Below the pieces are notes generated by a model. It was not told where the DNA came from. It ran no database searches and saw nothing but the letters and a program-made list of their open reading frames with translations. From Taxillus chinensis (Eukaryota; Streptophyta; Magnoliopsida; Santalales; Loranthaceae), in assembly GCA_023512835.1 (NCBI GenBank), contig CM042092.1:49252900-49316899 (forward strand): a stretch of DNA of 64,000 nucleotides, read 5' to 3'. Made by a program: the position numbers and the translations under genes. How positions within the stretch are numbered: the stretch's first letter is position 1; the number at the start of each line of letters is the position of its first letter. Positions 1 through 12,300 of this stretch are shown one piece after another.

Positions 1-8
1 AATACAAG

Positions 9-1774
9 GTGAAATCCTTCCAAGGTCGCTATCGATGTATGGCGACCATCTTGGGTCGATGTCTACTGGCTCGCACATCCGGCCTAGACTCCGTTCCGTA
101 TGACCTTCTCCTGGCCATGTACGGCGTTTTTGAAGGTCTTCCGATGGATTGGGGGTCGTTCTTGTTTCGATTGCTGCAGAATGGTCCCAAGAATCGTTCC
201 TTCGGGCGTATCCTCAGCATTGTCTTCCAGCATCTTAATTCGGACCATTTCACCCAATATGATGCTGTTCCATTTCCTTCGGCTTATTACCTTCGTTATC
301 TTACGCCGGATGGGAACATGACAGCCCACCGACTATCTGCAGCTCTCCGCATTCTCCCTGCCTCGGAACAACAAGGCAGTTCTGATGGTGACCCCTCTGA
401 CAGCCAAGCCCCCGACGTCAGTTCTGCACCCCGATCCTCCCGGATTCGGTCCGTTGCAGCACCTTCCCACTCTTGAGCCTCCCAGCACAGCATTCGTGCC
501 GACCCGTCCGAGGTTGTGGGGCCATCTCAGCGCAGTGCCTCTAAAGCTGTTTCTTTAGTCCCCTCTGCTGCGGATGTCCCTACTCCCTCCACCTCCGCTA
601 TTGCTGCCGCGGTTGACACCGCTGTTGCTGCCACCACTGCTGATGTCCCGGTATCTACTCTGGAAGCTCCTTTGCCTCCCCTACCTCAACCCCGAGATTA
701 CCTAGACCATCTCTCCGCTGACACTCTAACGGACCTATGGCTCCGTTTTAGCCTTGCCCACACTGTCTCCATTCTTGACAACGATCTCCGGGTGTTTTAC
801 ACACGATATACCCAATCCCCAGAGACAATGATCATTTGGAACTTGGATCACGGCTTTCTTACGCCGGCCTCCATTCCAGATGTGCCGTTCCCTACCCCCT
901 CCAGCCCAGTCCTTTCCGCCCGGGGTCCTTCCCTTGCTAAGGCTGGCCTCTCTTCTCCTGCTGCCGCCATTCCCGTGGTTGACCTCTTTGGTCAAAGCGG
1001 GTCAGCTGCTCTGGATGCCTCTGATCCTCCGGATGCCCCTTCTGCTGCTGCTGATACTCCTGTGGACTCCTCTGCCCAGCGGACTCCTGCTCTTGTTCAT
1101 GCAGGGGAGTCCTCCAAAGCTACGGAGTTGGTCCTTGGGTGTGCTTCTTTTGGCACGGTTCACTCCGACGCTGTGCTCTTTGCCCAGCTAGACCGCCACG
1201 CCCAGGCTCACAGCGCCCAAATTTCTGCCATCGCCGCCAAGGTTGATGCACTTGGCGCCCAACTCCTCTCCGCTCTCACTGACTCCTCCACCTCCATGGA
1301 GCAGAAAATGGATCTCGTCGCCTCGTCCGTCCATTCATTGTCTACCTCCTTCGCGGACCTGGCGCACACGATGGCTCGTCCTCCCGTTGCTTCCCGGCGA
1401 TCTGCCAAACCGGGAGAGAGAGTGTCATCTGATCCGTCTGCCCCTTCTGCTCCTTCTCCGTCTGCTCCTTCTGCACCACAACCATCTACTCGGGCTGAGA
1501 AGCGGCCTGCCTCTTCAGTGCTTCAGGGAGTTCAAATTCCCAAACGAAGCCGCTTCTCTCAGCCAAGCTCCTCTACTGCAGCTCCAGCTCCTCCTCCATC
1601 CTCCTCATCCGCAGCCGACACCTTCCTCCCATCATATGCGGAGTTTGACCCTTCTGATGCGGATGGAAGCGTTCGCAAAGCAATGAAGTCCTATGCAGCG
1701 TCTTCTGCTGAGAGAAGATGTCTTTCTGAAATGTACCCTTTCTCCCCGGCCGACATTCAGACTCTTTGTTTGGA
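9..1774 (+). pseudogene. N-terminal and linker part of element D transposon-protein/Ulp1 fusion gene (interrupted)
   Basis: One plus-strand frame runs from the window edge to 1774 with a single in-frame TGA at 474-476. Residues encoded at about 9-350 match the central part of the plant-transposon-protein/ATHILA-ORF1-like domain: the block GRCLLARTSGLDSVP resembles GKCLLIQTSGLDSVP in the copy inside element A. Downstream (516-1650) comes a long Ser/Pro/Ala/Thr-rich linker with a helical heptad-like stretch near 1160-1370 and a basic patch (PKRSR) near 1540. The frame is cut at 1774 by insertion of element A after TTGGA and resumes in the same frame at 24069. The biochemical role of the N-terminal domain is unknown. 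The true start lies off the window. The TGA fits decay of a CGA codon, but that is inference. Confidence 0.7.
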
Positions 1775-3284
1775 TGATAACGTGCATTTTATGCCGTTAT
1801 TCTAGTATTTATTTAGGATGTTTAAGAGCATGATTAGAGCCTTATTGCCTCATATTTCATATATATTTGCTCTAACCCCTAGGAAGATGCTAGTTGCAAA
1901 TACATGCGTTTTTAAGCTGTTTTGGCAGGTTTTGGACCTCACTTTTGACATAGTAGATGGCCTCAAACAATTGGCGTGCAAGAAGCAAAGTTGCTTGGAA
2001 TGATATCCTCTACCTACCACAGAAATGTCAGAGCATTTGGAGCTGATTTGGATCTGCACGTGAATTCACCCAATTCACGTGCAAGCATATTTTTGCCTCT
2101 CAGGCCTCTACAAGATGCAAGGAAGCTTGGGGAGAAGTTTAAGCTGATTTGGAGGTGCACATGAATTCACCATATCACGTGCAAATTGGCGTGCAGAGAT
2201 ATTTTTGGACCGATCCAATCGTTTTTCCATGCTGATCATTTGTTCCTGAAGGCCCAAGTCCAAATTGTGGATGGAAGATAGAGTTTTTAATGTTTCGAGT
2301 GTTACTTATCAAAACTACGCCGTTTTGATAAGTGGGCTAGGTTACACACCTCAAAGCCCATCCAAACTCTATAAATACAAGCCTCCACGCCTCTGCTAGC
2401 CATGTCTAACCCCCTACACGTTTTTAGAGAGAGAGAGAGAGGCTCCACGACTTGGAGGTGCTCCTTGACCTAGGAGAGCAGCCGTCGCAGCAGCCGTCGC
2501 GGATTTTGGAGCCTGGATTTGAAGCTTTGCTGTGCGCGTGATCAAGAAGAAGATGTTGAGCTTTTCTGCTTTGGTTTTGCTTGTAATCATGCGTGAGTAG
2601 TTCTTATAATCTAGGGGAGCAATGTAGCCCCCTTGTTGCTTTCTCGTGTTTATGAATATTTGGGTTTGATGATTGAGTTTTGCATGTTTTATGAATCTGT
2701 TCTTAATTCTATCTTTGGATGTACACCTTGGTATTCTTAGCCCTAGTCTGGGGCGGATTGAGATTCATAACTTATTTGTGATTGGTGTGATCATTATCCT
2801 TTTGCAAGTATGATTTATTGGCTTTGCATGTTTGTGTGTTTAGATGACCATTCTGGCATACAACTCTTAAAAGGACTTCAATGACCATTTGTTGTCCTTG
2901 GCTTATGTTTAGCATGTTTTCAATCAGACAACCCTAATACCATGAACCAGTAGAGATAACATAGGGAGGTGAAATTGTGACCCTAGATGCTTTTAATCCT
3001 TGAAACTTAATCCTAAAATCAGTTTACTTTCTTTGTTTATTCAGAAAACCACATAAAAATTAGATCTTTAGTTTAAAAAAGAAAACTTTTTGCCAAGACA
3101 TTTTATAGAACAAGAGTAATTGGGTGATTTGATTTGAGAACTAGAAAACTAGGCTAATCCCTGTGGGTTCGACCCCTTGCTTGCTGCTATTCTTTTAGTG
3201 CAAACTTAGGGAATTTATTATTTTGAAGAGAGATTTAACGACGTTAGCTAGCTCTTTTAGAGAGGCTGAAAATCTTGTCTGTCA
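1775..3284 (+). repeat. 5' LTR of element A
   Basis: 1510 bp, TG...CA, nearly identical to 22557-24068; about a dozen to fifteen differences were counted by eye. A TATA box (TATAAATA, 2370-2377) is followed by a short GA repeat near 2430. A perfect inverted repeat with a CACGTG core lies at 2055-2083 (12-bp arms, 5-nt loop). The high LTR identity points to a recent insertion despite the ruined interior. Short ORFs at 1818-2164 are not considered genes. Confidence 0.95.
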
Positions 3285-3287
3285 AAT

Positions 3288-3305
3288 TGGCGCCGTTGCC
3301 GGGGT
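3288..3305 (+). promoter_or_regulatory. Primer-binding site of element A (tRNA-Asp)
   Basis: TGGCGCCGTTGCCGGGG begins three bases after the LTR end and is complementary to the 3' end of plant tRNA-Asp (…CCCCGGCAACGGCGCCA), the primer used by Athila elements. The sequence match is direct; use as a primer is inferred from the family. Confidence 0.88.
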
Positions 3306-3539
3306 TTCAACGGTTAACTAGTTTTTAAAATCAACATTGAGTGAAATTGTTTGAATTCTGATCTTGGTGTTTTATTTTGTCTTTTATTTTCTGTTATTTT
3401 GTGTTCTTTATTTGTTTATTTTGCATTGTTCGGAGTCGCTTGGGTGTGTTCTTGTTGTTGTTTACAGGAACATACATCAAGGATTCCTAGTTGTGCATGC
3501 AAAGAGAGGAGGATATACAATTTACGCGGGAACCTGAAA

Positions 3540-5130
3540 GGTTGTTCGTGAGCTCGTCGTAGAGCGGCTAGGGAAGCAAGACGTGAGGCGGAAGAAGCAC
3601 TACAAGGCTTGGAGCAATCCGTAGGCGATCCGATGGCGGATCTCGGACCGATGGTGGTGCACCGCAAGGAGGGGCCAATTACAATGGCCAATATCCAGAA
3701 GAAGAGGGTAATAGGTTTATGCCTAGAACCTTCTTAGACTATGCGAGACCGATGATGTCCGACCATTATTCTGGGATTCGGCAGACAAGAGTCCAAGCGA
3801 ATAGCTTTGAGTTGAAGCCGGCATTGATCAATATGGTGAGCAACAACGCGTTTGGAGGAACAGCCGTGGATGATCCACACCAGCATTTGATGAGGTTCTA
3901 CCAGGTGTGTGACACCATCAAGATCAACAATGTGTCGGAGGAGGCCATAAAGCTAAGGCTTTTCCCTTTCTCTTTAAGGGATAGAGCTCTTGGCTGGTTC
4001 AACGCCGCCAACAGGTTCAATCAACACTTGGGAGGAGATGCGGACCAAGTTCATGTCAAAGTACTTCCCTCCTTCCAAGGTGATCCAGCTAAGAGGAGAG
4101 ATTAGCAGGTTCAGGCAAGATGAGATGGAGACTCTTCATGAAGCTTGGGAGCGTTTCAAAGACTTAGTGAGAAGATGCCCTGATCATGGAAGGCCCCGGT
4201 GGATTCAAATTGAATCTTTCTACACAGGTCTTCGGTCCCATTCACAAGACAAGGTGAATGCAGTTGCTGGAGGATGCTTGATGAATCTAGAGCCTGACGC
4301 AGCAGCGAGCTCTTGGAGAGGTTGTCATTAGCTGATTGGCGGTGGTCTAATGTGCGTACTTCAAAGCCAAGGGAGAAGATTGCTTCAGTTGAAAATTCTT
4401 CCAATGATGTGCAAGCCCGATTCAAGCTTTAGTGAAAGGCATGGAAGTATTGGCTCTTAAAGTTGAAGGATCACAAGCTTTACCAGTAGTTGAGCAGGGC
4501 TGGAGTGGAGCTGAAGAAGCAAATTATGTTGGAGGAAAGGGCTTGTACCAGGAAATGACAATTTTATCCTCAACAACAACAACTAGGGTACAACCAAGAA
4601 TCAGCAGCAATCTCAACCATTTCGGAGAACTCGGAACCGAGGGGGAGATACCTCATTTCAAGACAAATATGTGCCCCCAGGGATGAAGCGGAATCCGTAT
4701 GCTACGGATAATTATTTACACCCACCTCCAGGATTCGAAGCGAAAACTGACCTCGGCCCAACAAGAAAGAGGAAGGGTATATCGGAATGTGGATGAGCCA
4801 ACCAAAAGAGAGGATAGTTTGGAGGAAAGGGTAGTCACCATGGAATCTTCAATGAAGAATATAGAAAAGCTGCTTGTGAGTTTGGCTCGGAATGTAAATC
4901 AAGGGGTGTCAACCAATACTTTTCCAAGTGACACCGAGGTGAACCCCAAGGAGAGTTGCAAGGCTATCACTCTAAGGAGCGGGAAGACACCGAATGAAGC
5001 TGAAGAGCCTAAGAAGAAGGCAATTCCAGAAGAACAAAGCAGACCCTTGGAAGCTGATGACCAAGAAAAATCAGATAAAGTCAAGAAAGAGTGCAAGAGA
5101 AGAAGGACAAGCAGTGAGTCAAGACAGAAA
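3540..5130 (+). pseudogene. gag of element A (Athila-type, frameshifted)
   Basis: Athila gag homology runs through several frames. A core capsid region at 3720-4030 contains SFELKPALINMVSNNAFGG and the LRLFPFSLRDRALGWF block. It continues after a +1 shift near 4030 (EMRTKFMSKYFPPSKV, ETLHEAWERFKDLVRRCPDH) to about 4300. A C-terminal part at 4700-5130 has the hallmark EVNPKESCKAITLRSGK followed by a Lys/Glu-rich tail. The product would form the nucleocapsid shell. An upstream start is plausible near 3540-3640 but cannot be fixed because the N-terminus is shifted. No clean zinc knuckle was found. Multiple frame changes make it non-functional. Confidence 0.8.
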
Positions 5131-5149
5131 TAGTGAAGAACAAAGGCAA

Positions 5150-5780
5150 GAGCTCAGGCCTACTATGCCATTTCCTCGAGGCCGAGGAACCAGAGGGTTG
5201 AAGAAGAGTATGAGCGCTTCCTGAGTTTGTTCAAGAAGCTTGAGATTAACATTCCATTTGTGGAAGTTTTGGAGCAGATGCCTAGGTACAGAAAATACAT
5301 CAAAGATTTTGTGACAAAGAAGAGGAAATATGGGGATCATGAGACGGTGGCGATCACTAACGAGGTGAGCAGTGTTGTTCAACGAGTTTGCCCATCAAGC
5401 ATAAAGATCCAGGCAGCTTTAATCTCCCTTGTGTGATTGGCAATGCACCGCGACAGCAGGCCCTATGTGATTTAGGGGCCAGCATCAATTTGATTTCCTT
5501 TGCTTTGTACAAGCGGCTTGGGCTTAAGGGCATGAAGCCCACTTCCATATCATTACGGTTCACAGACCGGTCCAACTGGAAGACCTGAAGGAATCATTGA
5601 AGATGTGCTAGTTAAAGTGGGCTCCTTCATATTTCCAGCGGATTTTGTTGTTTTGGAGATGGAAGAAGATAGAGGAGTTCAACCTACTCCTTGGAAGACC
5701 GTTTCTCGAACGGGTTGTGCATTGATTGATGTTGCTCAAGGGCAGCTAACTCGAGAATTAATGAGGAGACCTTAGTCTTC
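5150..5780 (+). pseudogene. Aspartic protease region of element A (frameshifted)
   Basis: The usual Athila lead-in (KKLEINIPFVEVLEQMPRY, 5235-5290) precedes the retropepsin. The active-site equivalent CDLGASINLIS at 5465-5500 matches the DxGAS form common in Athila, followed by LYKRLGLKGMKPTSISL. The frame changes near 5390 and again near 5575, so the protease is not intact. Its role would be cleavage of the gag-pol polyprotein. Confidence 0.72.
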
Positions 5781-6021
5781 CACATGGGGAAGGCTCTGCA
5801 AGGTCAAGAGGAGGAGGATTGCCTTTGGGTTGAAGACCTTGAGGAATTGGTGGAAGATTACTTGGCGAAGAAATTACCACCACCAATGATGAAGCCCTTC
5901 GGCTTATAGAAGCTCAACAAGATGAAGAGATGTACTTGACGGCTGAGAAAGATGAGCAAACTACAAACTCTTTGGAGCAAGCCGAGGAGGAGAAAGAAGA
6001 TGACGTGCATCCAGCCTCCGA
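5781..6021 (+). other. Pro-RT spacer of element A
   Basis: A Glu/Lys-coding, purine-rich stretch between protease and reverse transcriptase. Athila polyproteins have a variable acidic linker here, but stops occur in every frame and no domain is recognised. Confidence 0.4.
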
Positions 6022-6986
6022 ATGAAGGAGCTGCCTGGACACCTAAGGTATGAATTTCTAGACTCTACAAATCAATTCCCTGTCATTGTTGCTTCTAATT
6101 TGAATGATGTGGAGTGTACTCAATTGTTAGAAGTCCTTAGGAAACACAAAAAGGCCCTAGGATGGAACATTGAAGACATTAGGGGTATTAGTCCAGGGAT
6201 TTGTATGCATAAAATTTTGATGAATGATGATTTTAAACCCCTTCTTCGAAAGACAAAGAAGATTAAACCCTGCTATGAAAGAAGTTGTTAGAAAAGAAAT
6301 TTTAAAATGGAAAAATGCGGGTATAATTTATGCTATTTCAGATAGTGAGTGGGTGAGTCCATTGCATGTTGTGCCCAAGAAAGGGGGCATGACTGTGATT
6401 AAGAATGAGAAAAATGAATTGATCCTATCTCGCATTGTGACGGGATGGAGAGTGTGTTGACTATAGGAAGCTGAACAAGGCCACTAGGAAGGATCATTTT
6501 CCTCTTCCTTTCATTGACCAAATGTTGGATAGGTTAGCTGGCTATAGTCACTACTGCTTTTTAGATGGCTATTCCGGGTATAATCAGATCATGGTTAAGC
6601 CCGAGGACCAAGAAAAGACCACCTTCACGTGCCCTTTTGGCACATTTGCATTTAGGAGAATGCCATTTGGGCTTTGTAATGCCCCTGCCACCTTTCAAAG
6701 GTGTATGATGGCTATTTTTCAGGGTTTGGTTGAGGAGATCATGGAGGTCTTCATGGATGACTTCTCGGTGTTTGGTTCCTCCTACCAACAGTGCTTGAAA
6801 AATCTAGATGTGGTCTTAGAGAGATGTGAGGAGAAGGAACTAGTCCTAAATTGGGAGAAATGCCATTTCATGGTAACAAAGGGGATAGTTCTAGGGCACA
6901 AGGTGTTTGCACATGGTTTGGAGGTAGACAAGGCAAAAATCTCCACTATTGAGACTCGCCACCTCCAACTAATGAAAAAGGAGTGA
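6022..6986 (+). pseudogene. Reverse transcriptase of element A
   Basis: RT begins in one frame at 6022-6290 (PGHLRYEFLD lead-in, ALGWNIEDIRGISPGICMHKI). It shifts near 6235 and again near 6455 (CVDYRKLNKATRKDHFPLP), then runs cleanly from 6522 to 6986. The catalytic motif is FMDD (about 6753), the form usual in Athila. The fingers/palm block FGTFAFRRMPFGLCNAPATFQRCM is intact (about 6640-6710). The last shift is near 6960, just before the RNase H connection. The domain copied RNA into cDNA in the ancestor; the present copy is disabled by frameshifts. Confidence 0.85.
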
Positions 6987-7690
6987 GAAGTTTCCTTGGC
7001 CATGCTGGCTTTTATAGGAGATTCATTAAGGACTTCTCAAAAATTGCAAAACCCATGAGTAGGTTGTTAGAAAAAGACACAAGCTTTGAGTTTAATGAAG
7101 ATTGCTTAGAAGCTTTTAACATCCTCAAGGGTAAGTTAGTCATCGCACCTGTTATAGTCACACCCGACTGGGCTCGGCCTTTTGAGCTAATGTGTGATGC
7201 GAGTGATTATGCTGTGGGGGTAGTCTTAGGGCAAAGGCGAGAAAAGGTGTTTAGGGTCATTTACTATGCTAGTAAGACCTTAGATGATGCTCAACAGAAC
7301 TATACCACCACCGAGAAAGAGTTGTTAGCTGTGGTTTATGGCTGCAACAAGTTTAGACCCTACCTTTTGGGGTCTAAAGTCATTGTTTATACCGATCATG
7401 CCGCATTGAAATATTTGTTTGCTAAAAAAGAAGCTAAGCCACGCTTGATTAGATGGGTTCTCCTCTTACAGGAATTTGACCTTGAAATTAGAGACACAAA
7501 GGGAGCCCTAAATTCGTGGCTGATCACCTCTCACGTGTGGAGAATGCACCTAAGTCTCTACCCATTGTAGATGACTTTCCTGATGAGAAGTTGTTTGAGG
7601 TGCATCATCTTCCTTGGTTTGCCGACATAGCAAATTATTTAGCCACTGGGTTCATACCCAAGCGGTTAGACTACCACCAGGAGAAAGAAA
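6983..7690 (+). pseudogene. RNase H and connection domain of element A
   Basis: [23 protein letters not shown] opens the RT-connection region. The RNase H core follows: [19 protein letters not shown] (about 7185-7240), the [23 protein letters not shown] block (7308-7370) and the TDHAALKYL motif (7390-7420). A frameshift near 7515 moves the [11 protein letters not shown] segment into the next frame (7516-7700). Its role is removal of the RNA strand during reverse transcription. Confidence 0.83.
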
Positions 7691-8895
7691 TTGGTAGTGG
7701 ATGCTAGGAAATACATTTGGGAAGACCCAATTCTTTATAGGAGATGTCCAGACCAAATCATAAGAAAGTGTGTCCTTGAGGAGGAGGTAGATGACATAAT
7801 ACATCAATGTCATGCATCACATTATGGGGGCCACTTTGGGGTGCAAAGAACCGTGGCTAAGATCATGCGGTGTGGCTTTTATTGGCCTCACATGGTGAAA
7901 GACACCTATGTCTACATCAAAAAGTGTGATAGATGTCAAAGGGTAGGTGGTCTATCTAGGAAAAATGAGATGCCATTAACTGGAATTCTTCAAGTTGAAA
8001 TTTTTGACATTTGGGGCATTGACTTCATGGGGCCCTTCCCCAATTCTGATGGGTATTCATACATTTTGCTTGCTGTGGATTATGTGTCTAAGTGGGTAGA
8101 AGCTATTCCTACTAGAGTGAATGATGCTAGGGTTGTGACTCACTTCCTTACTAGGAACATCTTTAGCCGTTTTGGGACACCAAGGGCTATAATCGGTGAT
8201 GAGGGTAGTCATTTCTGCAACAAATTGTTTGATAAATTATTGAACAAGTATGGTGTCACTCATAGGAAGTCTTTAGCTTACCACCCACAAGCTAATGGAC
8301 AAGCGAAGTGTCCAACAGAGAGATTAAGGCCATTTTAGAGAAAACTGTTGGAGCCAATAGGAAAGATTGGTCTCAAAGGCTTGATGAAGCCTTATGGGCA
8401 TATAGGACAGCTTACAAAACTCCCATTGGGATGTCACCTTACCGTATTCTATATGGTAAGGCATGTCACTTGCCTGTAGAACTAGAACACAAGGCTCATT
8501 GGGCCTTGAAGAAGTTAAATTTCAACCCACAAGAGATCAAGGAGCTTAGGATGACTCAATTAATTGAGTTAGATGAGCTTAGGTTGGATGCCTATGATAG
8601 TGCTAAATTTTACAAAGAAAGAACTAAGAAATGGCATGATAGGCAACTCAACAATGAACCTTTAACCTTAGGGCAGAAAGTTCTTCTATTTAACACAAGG
8701 TTGAGGTTATTTCCTGGCAAATTAAGGTCCAAGTGGATGGGACCTTTTGTAATAGTTGATAAGAAGCCATATGGGAGCTTTGAGCTCCAAGTCGTAGATG
8801 GCCGGAAATTTTGGGTGAATGGCAATAGGCTGAAACCATACTTTGATTCAACTCAGAGGGAGATAGTTGATTCCCTCTCTTTCACCATTGCATGA
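7691..8895 (+). pseudogene. Integrase of element A (one frameshift)
   Basis: An N-terminal HHCC zinc domain is visible at 7800-7945 (HQCHASHYGGHFG … KKCDRCQRV). The catalytic core has Asp in GIDFMGPF (about 8015), a second Asp in IIGDEGSHFCN (about 8195) and a Glu retained only in the frame after a single-base loss near 8303. Downstream the integrase C-terminus ([42 protein letters not shown]) is open to 8895. Apart from the one frame change this is the best-preserved domain of A. Its role is cDNA insertion. Confidence 0.87.
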
Positions 8896-9557
8896 TCATA
8901 ACTGAAAGTCTAGCTACAGACTTTAAATAAAGCGCTGGTTGGGAGGCAACCCAATGTTTATTGCTATGTTTTATTTTATGTTATTTTCTTTTATTTGTTT
9001 TATTCAATAAATTGTTTGCAAGCTAACCATTGTGCAGGAGACTTTGTTCCTTTCTTAGCTAACTATGTGCAGGATGAGCAAATTATTGGGTCCTGAACTT
9101 GTGGAATTATTTTTAAAGTCAAAGTCAAGGAGCAAGGAGCAAGTGAAGCCCAAAAGTGCATGAAGATGGGCTCAAACAACTCACGTGCAAGACTTAAAGA
9201 TGGTCCATAATGCATAAGTAACTCAGTGGAGAAATTTGGGCCAGTTTGGGCCTGAACGTGATTTTGCACGTGAATTGCCCAATTCACGTGCACCTCCTTT
9301 TGAGCTGTAACTTTCTGGAATGGTAGATGAGGACCATGTGATTCACGTTTACTCTTGCACGTGAATTTCTAGCTGTCATATGGAGGCCCAAAAATGCAAA
9401 ATACCGATTTTAGCCCTCCTAGAAGCTTCCCACAATTCACGTGCAGAAGGAAGTATTGCTTACCAGCTCAGTGGGGACCCACCACCAAAGTTTGGGACGA
9501 TTCTGACCTGCACGTCAATTCAGCCAATTCACGTGCAGAGGGTATTTTGGTCAGAAC
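8896..9557 (+). promoter_or_regulatory. Post-pol spacer with repeated CACGTG palindromes
   Basis: The region begins with the GCTGGTTGGGAGGCAACCCA motif that commonly follows pol in Athila-type elements, then is non-coding. Between 9180 and 9540 the motif TGCACGTGAATT or its complement recurs. It forms one perfect hairpin at 9265-9292 (12-bp arms, 4-nt loop) and one with a single mismatch at 9508-9538, plus single arms near 9180, 9357 and 9436. CACGTG is the plant G-box core. Before B inserted at 9557, this cluster lay about 75-450 bp upstream of the TATA box of the downstream gene (18522), which suggests a promoter array. That function is inferred. Confidence 0.55.
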
Positions 9558-10484
9558 TGTCACGCCCCCGAATTCCAGGGAACCCAATGCCGGGACTTTT
9601 AATTTCAAGAAAATAGCTGCTATGAGTACTTCCTTTATAAATCAAGGGTTGAGGATTTACTTGTGAAGACTGGCTACAATTCTAAAGGAAATGTTGAGAA
9701 TGACATGCCATACTAATGTTAGTATGTTGATGTGAGGTATTGGGGCATGGACTCCGTGACTTGTTTGGGTTCTCACCGTGATGCACCGATGGTGCTATGT
9801 GGTTGACGTGGCAGGCATATGCACCGATGGCAGGCCTGTGTGGCGACTGTGGCCGGGCATATTGCGCTGTGGACAGGCTAAGGCCTGAGTTGAGCCGTTG
9901 AGCTCGTGGAGCTAGGGCTGAGTGCCCTGAGCTGGGATCCCATGGAGGATCGTGGACAAGTTGTCCTGAGGTTTGTTGCAGGCTGAGTCCTGATGATTGT
10001 GCACACTACACGGTGCACGAGTACACTGAGCATATAGTATAGACTTATATGTGTTGCATGATGTGGAGTGTTAGGGTCACCTACTGAGCTTGTCGCTCAC
10101 CCCTACTTGTTGCTTACCCTTTTCAGGTGTGACTCGAGACTAGTGGAGGACTTTCTTCCAGGAGGACGCCCACTACTCTGATGTATGATACAGTTATATT
10201 CGTATTGTTTTATGTGATATCCCGGACATGGGTCCGTGGACGATTGTATTTGCATACCGTATGATGTGATGTCCGTATAATTGTTTGACTCTTTGTATGC
10301 ATGATGATATATGGGAAAGTACAGGATTACCCTTGATGTATGATCGTACAGGGTTGCATATTTGAGACAGCACCCGCGGTGTAGTCTCTATTGGTGCTAG
10401 TCACCAACCCCTTGACCTTTCGGGTGCGGGCAAGGGGAAGTCATGTACCCGGTTCCGGGTTCCCTGGAATTCGGGGGCGTGACA
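9558..10484 (+). repeat. 5' LTR of element B
   Basis: 927 bp, TGTCACGCCCCC…GGGGGCGTGACA. The first 28 and last 28 bases are perfect reverse complements, unusually long for LTR ends. From about 9579 onward it matches 17549-18456 with about 1.5% differences by eye. It is directly followed by a tRNA-Met primer site. Confidence 0.92.
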
Positions 10485-10487
10485 AGT

Positions 10488-10505
10488 TGGTATCAGAGCA
10501 TGGTC
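10488..10505 (+). promoter_or_regulatory. Primer-binding site of element B (initiator tRNA-Met)
   Basis: TGGTATCAGAGCATGGTC starts three bases after the LTR end. TGGTATCAGAGC is complementary to the 3' end of plant initiator tRNA-Met, the standard primer for chromoviruses and Copia elements. Confidence 0.9.
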
Positions 10506-10922
10506 TAGTGGACCTAGGTTAGTGAAGGGTGGTTAATTGATTCCATGTGACTTGGAAAATTGTAGGGAGGGCGCCCGATCAACGCAGTCTTTACATGTAT
10601 TCTAGGTTATTTTGGTGTCGGTTAGATCATCCTAGGAGCATACATGGGGATGGGGTGCATTGCTAGTGGTATGATTGTGTGCATATAGGGCACTAGCTTG
10701 TCTTTGTGTGTGATGTGCTTGTATGTGGTGCCAGGATGGCACGTGGCCGTGAGAGCCAGGACTTGATTGTGGTGTACCCTGAGGGGTGACACAATGCTAT
10801 ATGCATGGTATGGACCTACGGGTCGTGTGGTGAGAACCTACAAGTCGGTTGTGCCTTTGATGGCTGTTTGTTCTAGCAGTGCTAGTATTGATTGTTTGTT
10901 GTTTGTTGTTGTAGCCAGTGTG

Positions 10923-12300
10923 ATGGCACCACCGAGGAGGGTTGTCCGAGGCCAGGGTCCGGCAGAGGAACCCACGATAGAGTCGGGGCACCAGGGGGCA
11001 GCAGAGCCCGCAGCGAAGTCATCGGCTCCCGTTGTGGGACCTGATTTGACGCAGTGTTGATTCGATTGCAGGAGGCCATGCAGGGTATGCAGGGCTCGAT
11101 GAGGGATATGGCTAGAGAGGTGGATGAGCTGAAGAGGCAACAGCAGCCTCAGCGGCCACCACGGCCTCGCAGCCAGGAGGCGAGGGTGGTGCAGGATGTG
11201 CACCAGCCAGGAGGTCGTGGTAGAGCCGCACGACGAGGGAGTGGACGGGTGCGCGGTTTTGAAACACGCACCCAGGACTTTTGAGGATGGTTCGCGGCCA
11301 GAGGTAGCCGAGGACTGGATTAGATGGACAGAGGACATCTTTGAGATGATTGGGGTTCCAGGATGAGGAGCGGGTGCGCGTGGCGACGCACTATTTGTTG
11401 GGTATCCCACGCAGGTGGTGGGAATCCACTAGAGCTGTCCATGGCGATCGAGATGAGCTGGAGAGAGTTTGTTGAGCGCTTCTTTGGGGAGTATTTTCCC
11501 GGCTCGTTGCGGTATGCTCGACGTAGAGAGTATTATGAGCTTGTGCAGGGTAGCATGAGTGTGGGGGAGTATGTGCAGGCCTTCACAGATTTGGGGCGGT
11601 TTGCTTTGGAGTCTTGGGAAAAGGAAGGCCGGAAGACGCAGGACTTCATTCAGGGCTTGAGGCCATCTTTGAAAAGACAGCTGGAACCGATGCGGTTGAC
11701 CGGCACCGGGAGGCGGTCGACAAGGCGATCATTATTGAGCGAGGTCAGGATCAGGCGAGAGCCCAGAGGCCGGGCGGTTCGGCAGGTCCGAGCAAGAAGA
11801 GGCAGAGTGGGGAGAGCAGTGCTCCTCAGCCTGAGAGGAGGCAGGTGCAGAGGGTTTCCAGCCAGGCGGTGGGCCCCCGGGAGAGTTCAGCCACAGGAGG
11901 CCAGGGACCTGTTGGAGTTGTGGTTTGACCGGGCATGTCTCGAGAGACTGCCCAAGGAAAAAGATGACCTGTTTCCGATGCGGGAAAGTAGGGCATGGAG
12001 CTAGGGAATGTGTTACCCTTAGCTCAACCAGCAGTGTAGGCCCTCGTCCGAGAGATCACGGACAGAGGAGTGGGGCTCCGTCTCAGAGGTCAGTGCTGCC
12101 GGCACAGAGCACACAGACGCGACCTGCGGTACAGCAGCCTCAACGGGAGGCACAGGGTCATGTTGATCAGCGGGGTAAGGCCCCAATGGGCCAGGCTAGT
12201 GGCAGTGGACCACGAGGGAGGACTTTTGCCCTTACCAGTAGAGAGGCAGAGGTTCCACCAGTGGACGAGGCAGGAGCAGGACCTTCAGTGGTGAGAGGTA
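10923..12300 (+). pseudogene. gag of element B (frameshifted, two zinc knuckles)
   Basis: The likely start is ATG at 10923 (MAPPRRVVRGQG), a typical chromovirus gag opening. A coiled/linker region (11054-11280) is followed after a shift by the capsid core, which includes AEDWIRWTEDIFEMIG (about 11310), RVATHYLLGIPRRWW (about 11375-11420) and FFGEYFPGSLRYARRREYYELVQGSMSVGEYV (11480-11580, split here only for description). Two CCHC zinc knuckles of the CX2CX4HX4C form lie at 11910-11951 and 11972-12012. At least four frame changes are present. The 10485-10922 leader shows no gene. Confidence 0.8.

Noticed and set aside
1818..2164. Small ORFs repeated at 22600-22946
   Set aside because: They lie in the two LTR copies of A and are identical only because the LTRs are.
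10767..10922. Start of element B gag at 10767
   Set aside because: The first 52 codons are leader sequence; ATG 10923 gives the typical MAPPRR start.
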